Source: a virus
Length of the DNA stretch: 64,000 bases
IMG/VR virus record: IMGVR_UViG_3300005043_000001
Location: 1 to 64,000 of that record
Reading direction: 5' to 3' (one strand)
Shown here: piece after piece, positions 26,028 through 34,351 of the stretch
Layout of the letters: each line of letters starts with the position of its first letter
Position numbering within the stretch: position 1 is the stretch's first letter
Notes under the pieces: generated by a model
Database searches by the model: none
What the model was told of the DNA's origin: nothing
The model's input: the letters and a program-made list of their open reading frames with translations, nothing else
Made by a program: the position numbers and the translations under genes

Positions 26028-26416
26028 TGGCTAAATCTCCTCCCTCGTAGGGACAGTATGGCAGTTATTATAGATAATTGCACAAACCCTGCGGGTGCTT
26101 GAGCCGACCACCCCTTATTCAGAAGAGAGATATAGTCCACATTGTTAGTAATGTAGAGTGAGCCCATAGGTAGCTTGTATCCACGCAACGTACTGAAGCC
26201 CGAGCTTTGTATGGAGGAGTTAAGACTCTTACCGTAAACGCCAGCTTCTCCCTCAAATGATTCACCAATAGAAGGAACCCAGTTAGTAATAGCATGTGCA
26301 GTATCCTCTGGCGTCGTCTCGGTAAGAGTCAACGCTACTTGTTCCGTTACAACTACGGCGACCTTCTCAATGAATCGATTAAGGTCGCCAATTAGTAGTG
26401 CAGTTTGTTTAGGCAT
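26024..26416 (-). CDS. tail completion/neck protein (HK97 gp10-like)
   Basis: The 130-residue protein overlaps the terminator gene by four bases. The segment SLYITNNVDYISLLNKGWSAQAP followed by a C-terminal helix is typical of gp10-like head-tail joining proteins, which carry a YAxxxExG-type loop at this place. It would act in the neck. The functional name follows from motif and order. Confidence 0.7.
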   Translation of the reverse strand: MPKQTALLIGDLNRFIEKVAVVVTEQVALTLTETTPEDTAHAITNWVPSIGESFEGEAGVYGKSLNSSIQSSGFSTLRGYKLPMGSLYITNNVDYISLLNKGWSAQAPAGFVQLSIITAILSLRGRRFSQ

Positions 26417-26447
26417 AGTCCTTCCCTTCTACTTTGACCCTTACAAT

Positions 26448-26476
26448 AAAAAAGGGACTTTAGAAGTCCCTTTTTT
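26448..26476. terminator. bidirectional intrinsic terminator
   Basis: AAAAAAGGGACTT pairs perfectly with AAGTCCCTTTTTT around TAG, giving 13 bp and T-runs on both strands. It separates the capsid-side genes from the tail genes on the minus strand, so tail expression may need read-through or another promoter. Confidence 0.9.
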
Positions 26477-26480
26477 ATGA

Positions 26481-26759
26481 TTAATCCTTTTTCTTCTTTC
26501 GCCGAGAGGGCTTGTCTTTCTTTCCCTTCTCAACCTCTACTACAGGAACAGGAGATTTACTCGCCTTTTGTTTCCGAGCCTTTAACTCATCTTCGCTGAT
26601 AAGTTTACGGGTTCTCAACATCACTTCCATTTTACGCGGAGTAATAGCAATGTTCTTATATAAGAAAGGGACGCCAATCGCATATTCTTTACCGGCATAC
26701 CGAAGGGCTTTACCTGTAAATAGCTTCATTCCCTTTATGAATAATACTGTCTGTCTCAT
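26481..26759 (-). CDS. small basic hypothetical protein
   Basis: The 92-residue protein lies between the capsid gene and the neck genes. The first 55 residues include KLFTGKALRYAGKEYAIGVPF, and the end is a lysine-rich tail. Small proteins in this position often sit at the head-tail joint, but no family is recognised. Confidence 0.65.
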   Translation of the reverse strand: MRQTVLFIKGMKLFTGKALRYAGKEYAIGVPFLYKNIAITPRKMEVMLRTRKLISEDELKARKQKASKSPVPVVEVEKGKKDKPSRRKKKKD

Positions 26760-26779
26760 TGGGTACCACCTTTAAATAG

Positions 26780-26803
26780 GTTACCCCACCGAAGTGGGGT
26801 AAC
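26780..26803. promoter_or_regulatory. strong hairpin between capsid and downstream gene
   Basis: GTTACCCCAC pairs perfectly with GTGGGGTAAC around a four-base loop (10 bp). On the minus strand it lies after the capsid gene and before the ribosome site of the next. It lacks a T-run, so it may be a processing or stability element instead of a terminator. Confidence 0.7.
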
Positions 26804-26823
26804 TCACTATACTACTTTATTTA

Positions 26824-27783
26824 TTACGATGTTGCTGCTGGAATGTAAGTTCCAAGATCAACCGCAATTTGCTTAACAGCATAAGCCATACCGATTTCGA
26901 TACGATCAGATTCAATTGCTTCCATTCGGAACTTCTTGATACGAGAACCGTAAGCAGAAGCGCCGTATAGACCATCCCAGCTAAATGTGTAACCAGCCGA
27001 CGCTGTCATTAAGCCAGGGTTACGGTTAGAGTAACAGATCAAACAACCATGCTTGTTGGCGATGAATGAGATTACATCCGTTGCGCCTTCTTTTGCTGTG
27101 TTCTGAATTGCATTTAGTACAATAATGCGTTCCATCTCGAACAACTCTGCAAGCTGTTGATGCTTAGTGATTGCGATACCTGAAGTCTGACCAGCTTTAA
27201 TACGGTCAACTACGTCAGGGTGATTCTTAAGCTTGTTGTAAACGTTACGGCCTAAAACCATAGTGTTTGCAATCTTGCCTGTTTTTTCTAACATGTCAGT
27301 AACGATTTCTTCAATGTCAGTGATAGGATCACTTGCGTCATCCTGCCATCCAGTTGCAACCGTTGCATCAGTTCCCCAATTACCGGCAGAGAAGAAGTTT
27401 GCACACCAGTTAGCTTCACGGAAAAGATTCGCTTTATCAGTAACGAATGTTACAGCTTCACGATCCAAAGCTAATGGAGAATCTTGGTTGGCACGACGTT
27501 GATCATCAATGTCATGGTGGAAGCCATAGACTTTACAGAAGTAGTTATCCTGCCCTAGTTTGTAGCCGCTACCTTTGGTTTCTGTACCAGGGGCGCGTTC
27601 TTCCATCTCATTACGAAGGAAGTCACCTTGGTCATATGTATAGAACAAATCGCTTTGCATCTGTACAGGGATGTTAGGGAAAATACTATCCGTCTGAAAC
27701 ATTGATTGATCTTGGATAAGAGCAATGGATATATTGCTCAAAGGTTTGTTGATATGCACATCACTAGCTAATGGTGTAGGCAT
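26824..27783 (-). CDS. major capsid protein
   Basis: The 319-residue protein is encoded after protease, scaffold and decoration genes. It starts LASDVHINKPLSNISIALIQ and has the VYGFHHDIDDQRRANQDSPL segment and AITKHQQLAELFEM typical of the E-like/phage major capsid group with an HK97 fold. A clear GAGGAAT ribosome site precedes it. There is no long N-terminal scaffold domain, in keeping with a separate scaffold gene. Confidence 0.88.
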   Translation of the reverse strand: MPTPLASDVHINKPLSNISIALIQDQSMFQTDSIFPNIPVQMQSDLFYTYDQGDFLRNEMEERAPGTETKGSGYKLGQDNYFCKVYGFHHDIDDQRRANQDSPLALDREAVTFVTDKANLFREANWCANFFSAGNWGTDATVATGWQDDASDPITDIEEIVTDMLEKTGKIANTMVLGRNVYNKLKNHPDVVDRIKAGQTSGIAITKHQQLAELFEMERIIVLNAIQNTAKEGATDVISFIANKHGCLICYSNRNPGLMTASAGYTFSWDGLYGASAYGSRIKKFRMEAIESDRIEIGMAYAVKQIAVDLGTYIPAATS

Positions 27784-27846
27784 CTTTCTTATTCCTCAAA
27801 AATTTATAATTTGGTTAAATATTACAGTTAATAAAAAAGCTGCTTA

Positions 27847-28248
27847 CTATAGGACGTGTGGGCTAATCAACAGGATGGAACCAATCTCATCGATCACTCC
27901 ACCATCTTCAACGATACCACGAACAACATCGCCAACACCGGCCACAACCGCTCGACCCGACGCATCAGATGTTACGTTTTGTCCAGGGGTCACAGTGCCA
28001 CCAAGCAAAATCTTACTAATACCCTGAACCTTTACAGGGGCTGCTTGATCTGCTGCGGGCTTAGAATCCAAAACGCCATAAGCGAGAAGACCTGCACCAC
28101 AACGAATCATTGTCGGTACTGCTGTAGTACCACCAGCAATTACAAAACGTTGAAAACCGCTAGTAGCGCCGGTACCTGTCAATGTGTCACTAGACAAATC
28201 GGTAGTGATTATTTTAGTGACTTTTACTAAGTTACCTTCTAAAGACAT
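27847..28248 (-). CDS. head decoration protein (DUF2190-like)
   Basis: The 133-residue protein immediately precedes the capsid gene in transcription order. Its pattern of small beta strands with Gly/Val-rich turns (AGLLAYGVLDSKPAADQAAP, GGTVTPGQNVTSDASGRAVV) fits DUF2190-type capsid stabilising proteins. Confidence 0.75.
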   Translation of the reverse strand: MSLEGNLVKVTKIITTDLSSDTLTGTGATSGFQRFVIAGGTTAVPTMIRCGAGLLAYGVLDSKPAADQAAPVKVQGISKILLGGTVTPGQNVTSDASGRAVVAGVGDVVRGIVEDGGVIDEIGSILLISPHVL

Positions 28249-28279
28249 GATAAAACTCCAAATAAACTAATTCTGTTTT

Positions 28280-28304
28280 ACTACGGTATGTTAAGTACTG
28301 TAGT
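28280..28304. promoter_or_regulatory. inverted repeat upstream of the decoration gene
   Basis: ACTACGGTA and TACTGTAGT pair at eight of nine positions around a 7-base loop. The element lies in the gap between the scaffold and decoration genes, about 30 bases before the decoration start on the minus strand. It may be a hairpin that sets expression of the abundant capsid proteins. Confidence 0.55.
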
Positions 28305-28309
28305 GGCTA

Positions 28310-29443
28310 TTAAGCAAGCTGCTTATAAAGAGCTTCACCTTCTTTCGTGTTTAGGACGGCATCATAAGCAACAGTGAAAGTTACACCATGCTTATCTTGA
28401 TGGGTCTTGGCCATTGCATCAAGCTCATCATTTGCATCAGTAACTGACTTTTCAGTAGTTACACCTTCAATATTGAATGCTTTTTTCATGCCGACGTTTT
28501 GAGCGGTAACAATTTTCATTACTTCATTTTTAACTGTTACATCGCTAATGGTATCAACAGCTTTTAGCAAAGCAACCTTATGCTCTTCAGCGCCAGGAAC
28601 GTGACTAAGCTCAACACCAACACGAGATTTATAAAGCGAAGTAAGCTGTGAAGCTTCTAGTGCTTTATTAGTAGTAACCATCGCATCCATATTCTTGGCC
28701 ATGGCCAACATTGCAGGATCACAAGACTTACGGAACTCGATACCTTCAAGGTTAGTGAATACAACGGGGTCTTCAGACGTAGCGGCTTTTACCAATGCGT
28801 CACGACCTTCAGTTTCCATTTCTTGGAATATTGCTTTGTTAGTATCATTCAATGTGGCGTAATGAGATTTATGTAGGTCAGTCATTGAGGCTAGTGCAGT
28901 AAGTACTGCCACTTGCTTAGTTAACTCTAAAACCTTTTTGCCGTCATCAGTCACTTTATCATCTGTTTTAGACATTTCTATATCCTTCTTTGGGATTGTG
29001 GCTGGAACAGCCTCGGTTGATTTATTTAATTCTTGAACTTCTTTTGCAAATTTTCTAATACGAAGAGCCCCACTTTTATTAAGTGCGGTAAAATCCTCTT
29101 CGCTCTTCTTCATATCTTGAATGGTAGCACCAAATGACTGTAGTACCTCACCAAATGAAGCGGTAGGATCATCGTACTTCGTGATATTCCAGATGATGTC
29201 ATAAGCAGCATCTTCAAATGCGTCAGTGTAATCCCACATCTTGTAGATAACACTTCGAATACTTTCCTGCACTTCCATATTTTCAACAGCGGCAAGAAAG
29301 AGATTTTTTGCAAGCTCTTCGTCGTTACCTGTTTTAACCATGGCAACTGTAGAACCCGTTTGGGCTCCAATGGGAACACCCGAAATTTCCTTCAATACCA
29401 ACTTGCTTGCTACCTGTTTGTTTGTATTACCGTCAGCACGCAT
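28310..29443 (-). CDS. capsid scaffold protein with internal start
   Basis: The 377-residue protein follows the protease gene by five bases. Residues 1-155 are mixed and could belong to the protease module. Residues 157-377 are highly helical and charged, as in scaffold proteins. An internal in-frame ATG (28975) has AAGGA upstream and would give a 221-residue scaffold alone (start MSKTDDKVTDDGKKV), a nested arrangement known in other phages. No protease motif is seen here. Confidence 0.72.
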   Translation of the reverse strand: MRADGNTNKQVASKLVLKEISGVPIGAQTGSTVAMVKTGNDEELAKNLFLAAVENMEVQESIRSVIYKMWDYTDAFEDAAYDIIWNITKYDDPTASFGEVLQSFGATIQDMKKSEEDFTALNKSGALRIRKFAKEVQELNKSTEAVPATIPKKDIEMSKTDDKVTDDGKKVLELTKQVAVLTALASMTDLHKSHYATLNDTNKAIFQEMETEGRDALVKAATSEDPVVFTNLEGIEFRKSCDPAMLAMAKNMDAMVTTNKALEASQLTSLYKSRVGVELSHVPGAEEHKVALLKAVDTISDVTVKNEVMKIVTAQNVGMKKAFNIEGVTTEKSVTDANDELDAMAKTHQDKHGVTFTVAYDAVLNTKEGEALYKQLA

Positions 29444-29448
29444 TGCTT

Positions 29449-29871
29449 TTACTCCACATCAATCCAGGCAGCAGCACCACCTATTGAAAAATCTTTATAC
29501 TCACCAGACTTAAACTTGGCAAGCGTTTCGTCATCTGAGACATAAACAGTCACGAGAACACCAGATTTACCCTTGGTGTCAATATCCAGACTCTTGGCTA
29601 GATCCAATGATAGTGGATAAGCGAAGCGAACGCTACCCATGGGCTCCCCTTCATGGCACGCCTTCATTACAGTTTCTTCCTGCATGAACACATTCCAGCC
29701 TTCAAGAGCCACTTGCTCGGGTATATGCTGGTTGTCAGTGTCGAAGTAGTCCTCACCATTGCTTTTGCAGACCTGGCCCCACCCAAACACTAAACGTAGC
29801 TCAGAATCGATTTTATCGACTCTGGACAGGGTTACACTACCCTCTTTATGCATTTTGACTAATTTGGACAT
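29449..29871 (-). CDS. prohead protease, XkdF/peptidase S78_2 type
   Basis: The 140-residue protein shows the XkdF-like pattern: RLVFGWGQVCKSNGEDYFDTD with an early Asp, a histidine in ACHEGEPMG (about 92), VLVTVYVSDDETLAKFKSGE and the serine-containing DFSIGGAA motif near the end. It would trim scaffold and capsid during head maturation. It sits directly before the scaffold, as expected. Confidence 0.85.
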   Translation of the reverse strand: MSKLVKMHKEGSVTLSRVDKIDSELRLVFGWGQVCKSNGEDYFDTDNQHIPEQVALEGWNVFMQEETVMKACHEGEPMGSVRFAYPLSLDLAKSLDIDTKGKSGVLVTVYVSDDETLAKFKSGEYKDFSIGGAAAWIDVE

Positions 29872-29929
29872 TATGTCCCTCCTGTTGATACAATTCTAAT
29901 CTACTAATTGCTTTTTGTAAAATCTTATG

Positions 29930-30295
29930 CTATCTGCCTTGACAAACGAAGGTAGCCCCCGCAGGATCTCGGGCCGGAACACCTGCAATTTCCCAAGTTT
30001 CCTCTTCAATGAAGATGGTATCCCCTATCATGGGTATCTGGCCCCCTTCGATCAGAGCAGCCATTAGAGTTATCTTTCTATCCCTACGCTTGATAGAAGT
30101 GCCGTTAAGCTCCAAGTCAGTATAGGACTCAATAAACCCCTCTGCACCATAAGCTGTTTCTGTGGCATCGAGCATCTTTGTTCTATTGGCCGGGTCTCTG
30201 CCACCTGACACAACTTTGGTAAGGACAGCAGGGAGCAAGTTTCCTTTCATCGCATCCCCTACCAATCCTGCAATATCCGTATCAAATAAATTCAT
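29930..30295 (-). CDS. head completion/structural protein
   Basis: The 121-residue protein lies between the fibre block and the protease. Its end (GDTIFIEEETWEIAGVPARDPAGATFVC) resembles small beta-barrel head-tail stoppers. The assignment rests on size, fold pattern and place. Confidence 0.6.
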   Translation of the reverse strand: MNLFDTDIAGLVGDAMKGNLLPAVLTKVVSGGRDPANRTKMLDATETAYGAEGFIESYTDLELNGTSIKRRDRKITLMAALIEGGQIPMIGDTIFIEEETWEIAGVPARDPAGATFVCQGR

Positions 30296-30300
30296 GTGTT

Positions 30301-30660
30301 CTACCTCTGCTTGTAATTGACGCCAAAGGATCGTTCATACTTCCGGCCTTGTGGCGATGTGGTGAAATTCACTTTACCTTCCATGACAATTCCCGCTTGA
30401 TCAAACTCAGGGTCATCCTGATTGAGTATGTCTATCGAAGCCCATACAACAATCTTTTTACTTGTCACATCTAAAGAGACAGGGTTGTCATCTCCTACGC
30501 CATCAAACTTCCACCCTAGTCCAGTAGTTAATACAGTAAGTACAACTGTAGGCAGCTCAATGACCTCTGTATCTTCTAACTGACCTGTTAGGTTCAAAAG
30601 AAAATCGGTATAGTCGCCAGGATCTGGCGTCTCTTCTGCTGTAATTAGATTAGTTGTCAT
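30301..30660 (-). CDS. hypothetical virion-associated protein
   Basis: The 119-residue protein is beta-rich (VVLTVLTTGLGWKFDGVG, SKKIVVWASIDILN) and its start overlaps the stop of the repeat protein gene. Several short proteins of this layout accompany phage fibre genes. No specific function can be given. Confidence 0.6.
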   Translation of the reverse strand: MTTNLITAEETPDPGDYTDFLLNLTGQLEDTEVIELPTVVLTVLTTGLGWKFDGVGDDNPVSLDVTSKKIVVWASIDILNQDDPEFDQAGIVMEGKVNFTTSPQGRKYERSFGVNYKQR

Positions 30661-31931
30661 AAGTCCACTGTCCTAGATTTATTTGAGGTGAAAATGATTT
30701 CTCTTGAACCCGCAGTAGGATATTCAATAATCCTTCCATTAGGTGTTGTAATTTCGTAGTCATCACGCCCTTTCACTTTTGCGTTTCCTGCCTTAACTAC
30801 TCCTGTCACCTCGAAGATGAATCCGGCAAAGGATGTGACTTTTGCATTACCTGCTTTAACCACCCCCGTTGCAAACTTCGAGTTACTTACTGCTGCGTTG
30901 CCTTCAACCTTAGCATTGTTAGCTTTCACTACTCCTATTGCATCATGTTCTACATTAGCATTACCAATGATCTTGGCGTTACCTGCTTTTACAATGCCAT
31001 TTGCAGCTAGGTTAGAATCTGCGTTACCTACAATCTTAGCACTATTTGCTTTAACTGCACCAAAGGCAAACTTACCTTGTCCAGCATTACCAACGATCTT
31101 AGCATTGCCAGCTTTTACCACACCATCTGATTGTCTTTCAACACTCACTAAGGATACGACTTTAGCATTGCCCGCTTTAACTGCACTAACTGTAGTCTGT
31201 ATGATTCGATCAGCAAGGCTAACAACCTTTGCATTGCCCGCCTTAACAACAGCATCATCGCTTCTGACTGTTCGTAGTGCATCACCAGTAATAACTGCAT
31301 TGCCTGCTTTTACTACCCCGTTCGAGACGTGTTGTCCTGCGGTAGATGAGTTACCTACAATTTTAGCATTACCTGCCTTTACTACTCCTGTGCTTGAATG
31401 GTCAATGTTAGATGCACCAACTACTTTCGCATTACCTGCCTTAACCGCTCCTGAGGCGTTAGTGACATTATTGACAGCAGCGTTACCTACTATAGTAGCA
31501 TTACTTGCTTTAACCGCGCCACCAGACTGCCTCTCAACCCCTGCTAAGGATATGACTTTAGCGTTGCCCGCTTTAACTGCACTAGTCGTAGTCTGCACAA
31601 TCCGATCGGCAATGCTGACAACCTTTGCATTGCCTGCCTTAACAACAGCATCGTCACTTCTGACTGTTCGCATCGCATCGCCGGTAATGACTGCATTACC
31701 CGCTTTTACTACGCCACTTGAGTTGTGCTGTCCTGCGGTAGAAGAGTTACCCACGATTTTAGCATTACCGGCCTTAACTGCACCGACAACTTGGAGGATG
31801 GGGATAGCATTACCCAGCACTTTTGCATTGCCTGCTTTTACCACCCCACTAGAGCTGTGAACCACATCGCCCTGTAAAATCGATGGGGTTTTTCCTATTG
31901 CTCTGCTGTTAAATGCACTTGTGTTATTCAT
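30657..31931 (-). CDS. tandem-repeat fibre-like protein (VKAGNAK repeats)
   Basis: The 424-residue protein is built almost wholly from 17 copies of a 20-27 residue unit centred on G[VA]VKAGNAK[VI]xGNA. Copies 2-6 and 8-12 are near-identical blocks, so five units were duplicated together. The regular Val/Ala/Gly-rich pattern suggests a beta-solenoid or triple-stranded fibre shaft. The C-terminal 45 residues (from about GRDDYEITTPNGRI) are non-repetitive and may be the tip. A long antisense frame is only a by-product of the repeats. Confidence 0.8.
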   Translation of the reverse strand: MNNTSAFNSRAIGKTPSILQGDVVHSSSGVVKAGNAKVLGNAIPILQVVGAVKAGNAKIVGNSSTAGQHNSSGVVKAGNAVITGDAMRTVRSDDAVVKAGNAKVVSIADRIVQTTTSAVKAGNAKVISLAGVERQSGGAVKASNATIVGNAAVNNVTNASGAVKAGNAKVVGASNIDHSSTGVVKAGNAKIVGNSSTAGQHVSNGVVKAGNAVITGDALRTVRSDDAVVKAGNAKVVSLADRIIQTTVSAVKAGNAKVVSLVSVERQSDGVVKAGNAKIVGNAGQGKFAFGAVKANSAKIVGNADSNLAANGIVKAGNAKIIGNANVEHDAIGVVKANNAKVEGNAAVSNSKFATGVVKAGNAKVTSFAGFIFEVTGVVKAGNAKVKGRDDYEITTPNGRIIEYPTAGSREIIFTSNKSRTVDL

Positions 31932-34351
31932 TACGCTGGGAACTCCCCAATTACCGCAAGCATGTCAGCTTGAGAAAGGATAGAAGGTATCAATACAATA
32001 TCATATATCAAGCCATTTAGGTCTAGTGAACTTGAAGAAGACAGCGCACCTATGAACACCCCTGTTGTGGTATTGGTATTAACCGCCATAGCTGTTTGAG
32101 TTGAGTTTATCACCCCGGCACTGTCATACATTTTTGTTTCTAATGTGGAGGCATTGAAAGTAACTACCATCGTTGTAATTACATCTTGAGGGAAGAAATC
32201 GCCTGTAGACGTATGCACATCCGATATTGAGCTGTTGCCTTGCATCCTAAGTTCAAAGCCGCTGTTTGTTTTTATCCCCATGGCATTACCAGTGTTAAAG
32301 TAAATACCTTCATTCGCAGCGTTGGATTTTCTCTCAGTTCTTACAATGAATGTCCAGTCTCCACTAGAAGGTATGGCTCCACCTGTGGGAACCTCCAACC
32401 TACCATCGGTATCATTGCCCCTTAGATTTATTGCACCTCCATCTAAGGTTACTCCTCTACTCGCTACAGGGAATGCATGGAAACCATTTCCTGACTGATC
32501 AAGCCAATCCACTGAAGGGGCGTTTACGCTTTGCCCTATACCCTTACGGAACCAAACTATAGGTGATAATGCCAATGTTGGTGAGGCATTGTGCTGCTCT
32601 GTTAGTACACTAGTAAACGTTCCATTCCCTATGCTATTTATTGCATACATTCTAAAGTCGTAGTCAGTGTCCGCTGCTGGCGCTGTAAACGCATGACTTA
32701 CTGTAGCCTGAGATGCTATAGGTATATCCGCTATTTCTACACCAAAGGTTCCCACCCCGGTTTCCCTTACCTGTATAACGTAGCTAGTTACTACAGGGTC
32801 AAAGACCAATGCGTCCCATGTTATTTGAAGCTGTGTTGACCCATCAGCTACTGCAAAGTTTGCAGGGGCTGAAGGTACAATATCTAGCAATGGTGTTTCT
32901 GTTAGTAAGCTTTCATTAGAAAACCCTACCGCAGATCTACCCCTAAGCTCAACCTCATATTCAATACCGTTCGTTAGTCCTGTAAATATATGGGATGTTT
33001 GAACATTTGTTTTTGTTACTACAGAACCATAACTACCCCCACTAGGCTTTATGCGTAACTGATAATCAATGATAGGTTCTGGCTTCTCATCAATGTCTGG
33101 TGTCAGATCCCAAGTTACAGTTAGTTGCTCTTCTTGCTCCGTTATTAAGGGATTCACCATTGCTAAGGGTCGTTGAGCCCAGAAATTTCTATTGCCATAA
33201 CCTACCGCTTCAAGGTAAGCCTCATAGAACTGTAGTCCCCTTTCTCTTTGTCCCGCTGCGTCAGTATGTAGATTTCCTACTCCCGCATAAGTCCAACTAT
33301 TATTAACGGGCTTGTAAACGCACATATGGTTCGCATCAGCCAAAGCCTGCATATCCTCTCTGATCTGATTACCATTAGCTGTTGCTAGTTCTCTAATGCC
33401 TCCTATTATGAAAGGAACCATGTTTAGGCTACTTTGCTTCGCATTAAATGTTATGCCGGTTCCATCCCTTAATGCATCTATAAAGCCTTGTGCTGCTGCT
33501 TGCCATTCACCAGGGTCTAATGTTCCGCTAAGCGTATCTGACTCCCCTTGCTGTAGTACTATAACTTCAATTTCGTTATCTGGGTGAGCAGCAAGAAACT
33601 CATTTATCATTAGTACAGTATAAAGGTACATTGAGCCCGACGGTGTAGCCCACTCTTGTGAACTCTGTGTAAATGCTGTACTACCATGCCCGCAAGGTAG
33701 TATACAAGTTCTCGCGTTTGTGTGCCGGACTCTGCCCCTAGACATAGCTTTTGCAAAAGTTAAACATGGGCCTGCGCTTGTTGGCCGGGTAGTCCCTGTT
33801 ATATCTGTTGAATTTGAGGAAGCGTTGCCATCTGTTGCATGATCTAAAGGCTCTGTAGCTATAACAAACCTATCCATGATATTAGTGTCATCAGCCTCAA
33901 AAGCGGAATGGTCTAACGTATATCTAGCACTCTTCCTGTACTGTAGTATGTTAGCATCCGGCACATCTAGTATAGGGTCATAACCTAACATTCCCGCACT
34001 CTCGTCTTCCCCGTTATGCCCCACAAGGTTAGACTGTCCTGCCATGACCTGTCCTAACATCCCTCCTAAGTTTGAATTGAATATGTACTCATCAAAAGCA
34101 GACATTATGAAAACACCGTTCTCAAAATAGAACCCACTTGCATTATTCTCGTGGAAAGTTTCTATCCATAAGCCTTCAGACGTAATGGTACCTTCAACCA
34201 ATACGCTATAATTCACATCGACTTTATCTGTTATGTAATACCAACCCCTAGAATTAATAGCGGCTGTTTCAGCCCCCACTACCGCAGTAAGCCGGAAGGG
34301 GGCTGACGTATCAGTTGAAGTGTATTCGACCCTCGTTTTTAATCCTGACAT
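31931..34351 (-). CDS. fibre protein with SGNH esterase, FnIII and LamG-like domains
   Basis: The 806-residue protein has an N-terminal adaptor-like region (1-95). An SGNH/sialate O-acetylesterase-like domain follows, with block I GQSN at 105-108, QQGESD near 265 and LHTDAAGQ near 361. Then come two fibronectin type III domains (about 395-590) and a LamG/concanavalin-like domain (about 595-806, WFRKGIGQ...WLDQSGNGFHAF). It probably removes acetyl groups from host surface sugars during adsorption. The residue three before the block V histidine is Gly, where Asp is usual. Confidence 0.82.
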   Translation of the reverse strand: MSGLKTRVEYTSTDTSAPFRLTAVVGAETAAINSRGWYYITDKVDVNYSVLVEGTITSEGLWIETFHENNASGFYFENGVFIMSAFDEYIFNSNLGGMLGQVMAGQSNLVGHNGEDESAGMLGYDPILDVPDANILQYRKSARYTLDHSAFEADDTNIMDRFVIATEPLDHATDGNASSNSTDITGTTRPTSAGPCLTFAKAMSRGRVRHTNARTCILPCGHGSTAFTQSSQEWATPSGSMYLYTVLMINEFLAAHPDNEIEVIVLQQGESDTLSGTLDPGEWQAAAQGFIDALRDGTGITFNAKQSSLNMVPFIIGGIRELATANGNQIREDMQALADANHMCVYKPVNNSWTYAGVGNLHTDAAGQRERGLQFYEAYLEAVGYGNRNFWAQRPLAMVNPLITEQEEQLTVTWDLTPDIDEKPEPIIDYQLRIKPSGGSYGSVVTKTNVQTSHIFTGLTNGIEYEVELRGRSAVGFSNESLLTETPLLDIVPSAPANFAVADGSTQLQITWDALVFDPVVTSYVIQVRETGVGTFGVEIADIPIASQATVSHAFTAPAADTDYDFRMYAINSIGNGTFTSVLTEQHNASPTLALSPIVWFRKGIGQSVNAPSVDWLDQSGNGFHAFPVASRGVTLDGGAINLRGNDTDGRLEVPTGGAIPSSGDWTFIVRTERKSNAANEGIYFNTGNAMGIKTNSGFELRMQGNSSISDVHTSTGDFFPQDVITTMVVTFNASTLETKMYDSAGVINSTQTAMAVNTNTTTGVFIGALSSSSSLDLNGLIYDIVLIPSILSQADMLAVIGEFPA

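Noticed and set aside
30817-31860. 347-codon frame on the plus strand opposite the repeat protein
   Set aside because: It is the antisense image of the VKAGNAK repeats; stops are absent only because the repeat unit lacks them. The minus-strand frame is colinear with its neighbours.
30657-31931. CRISPR-like repeat array
   Set aside because: Repeats are coding, of variable length and in one continuous frame; there are no constant repeats with unique spacers.
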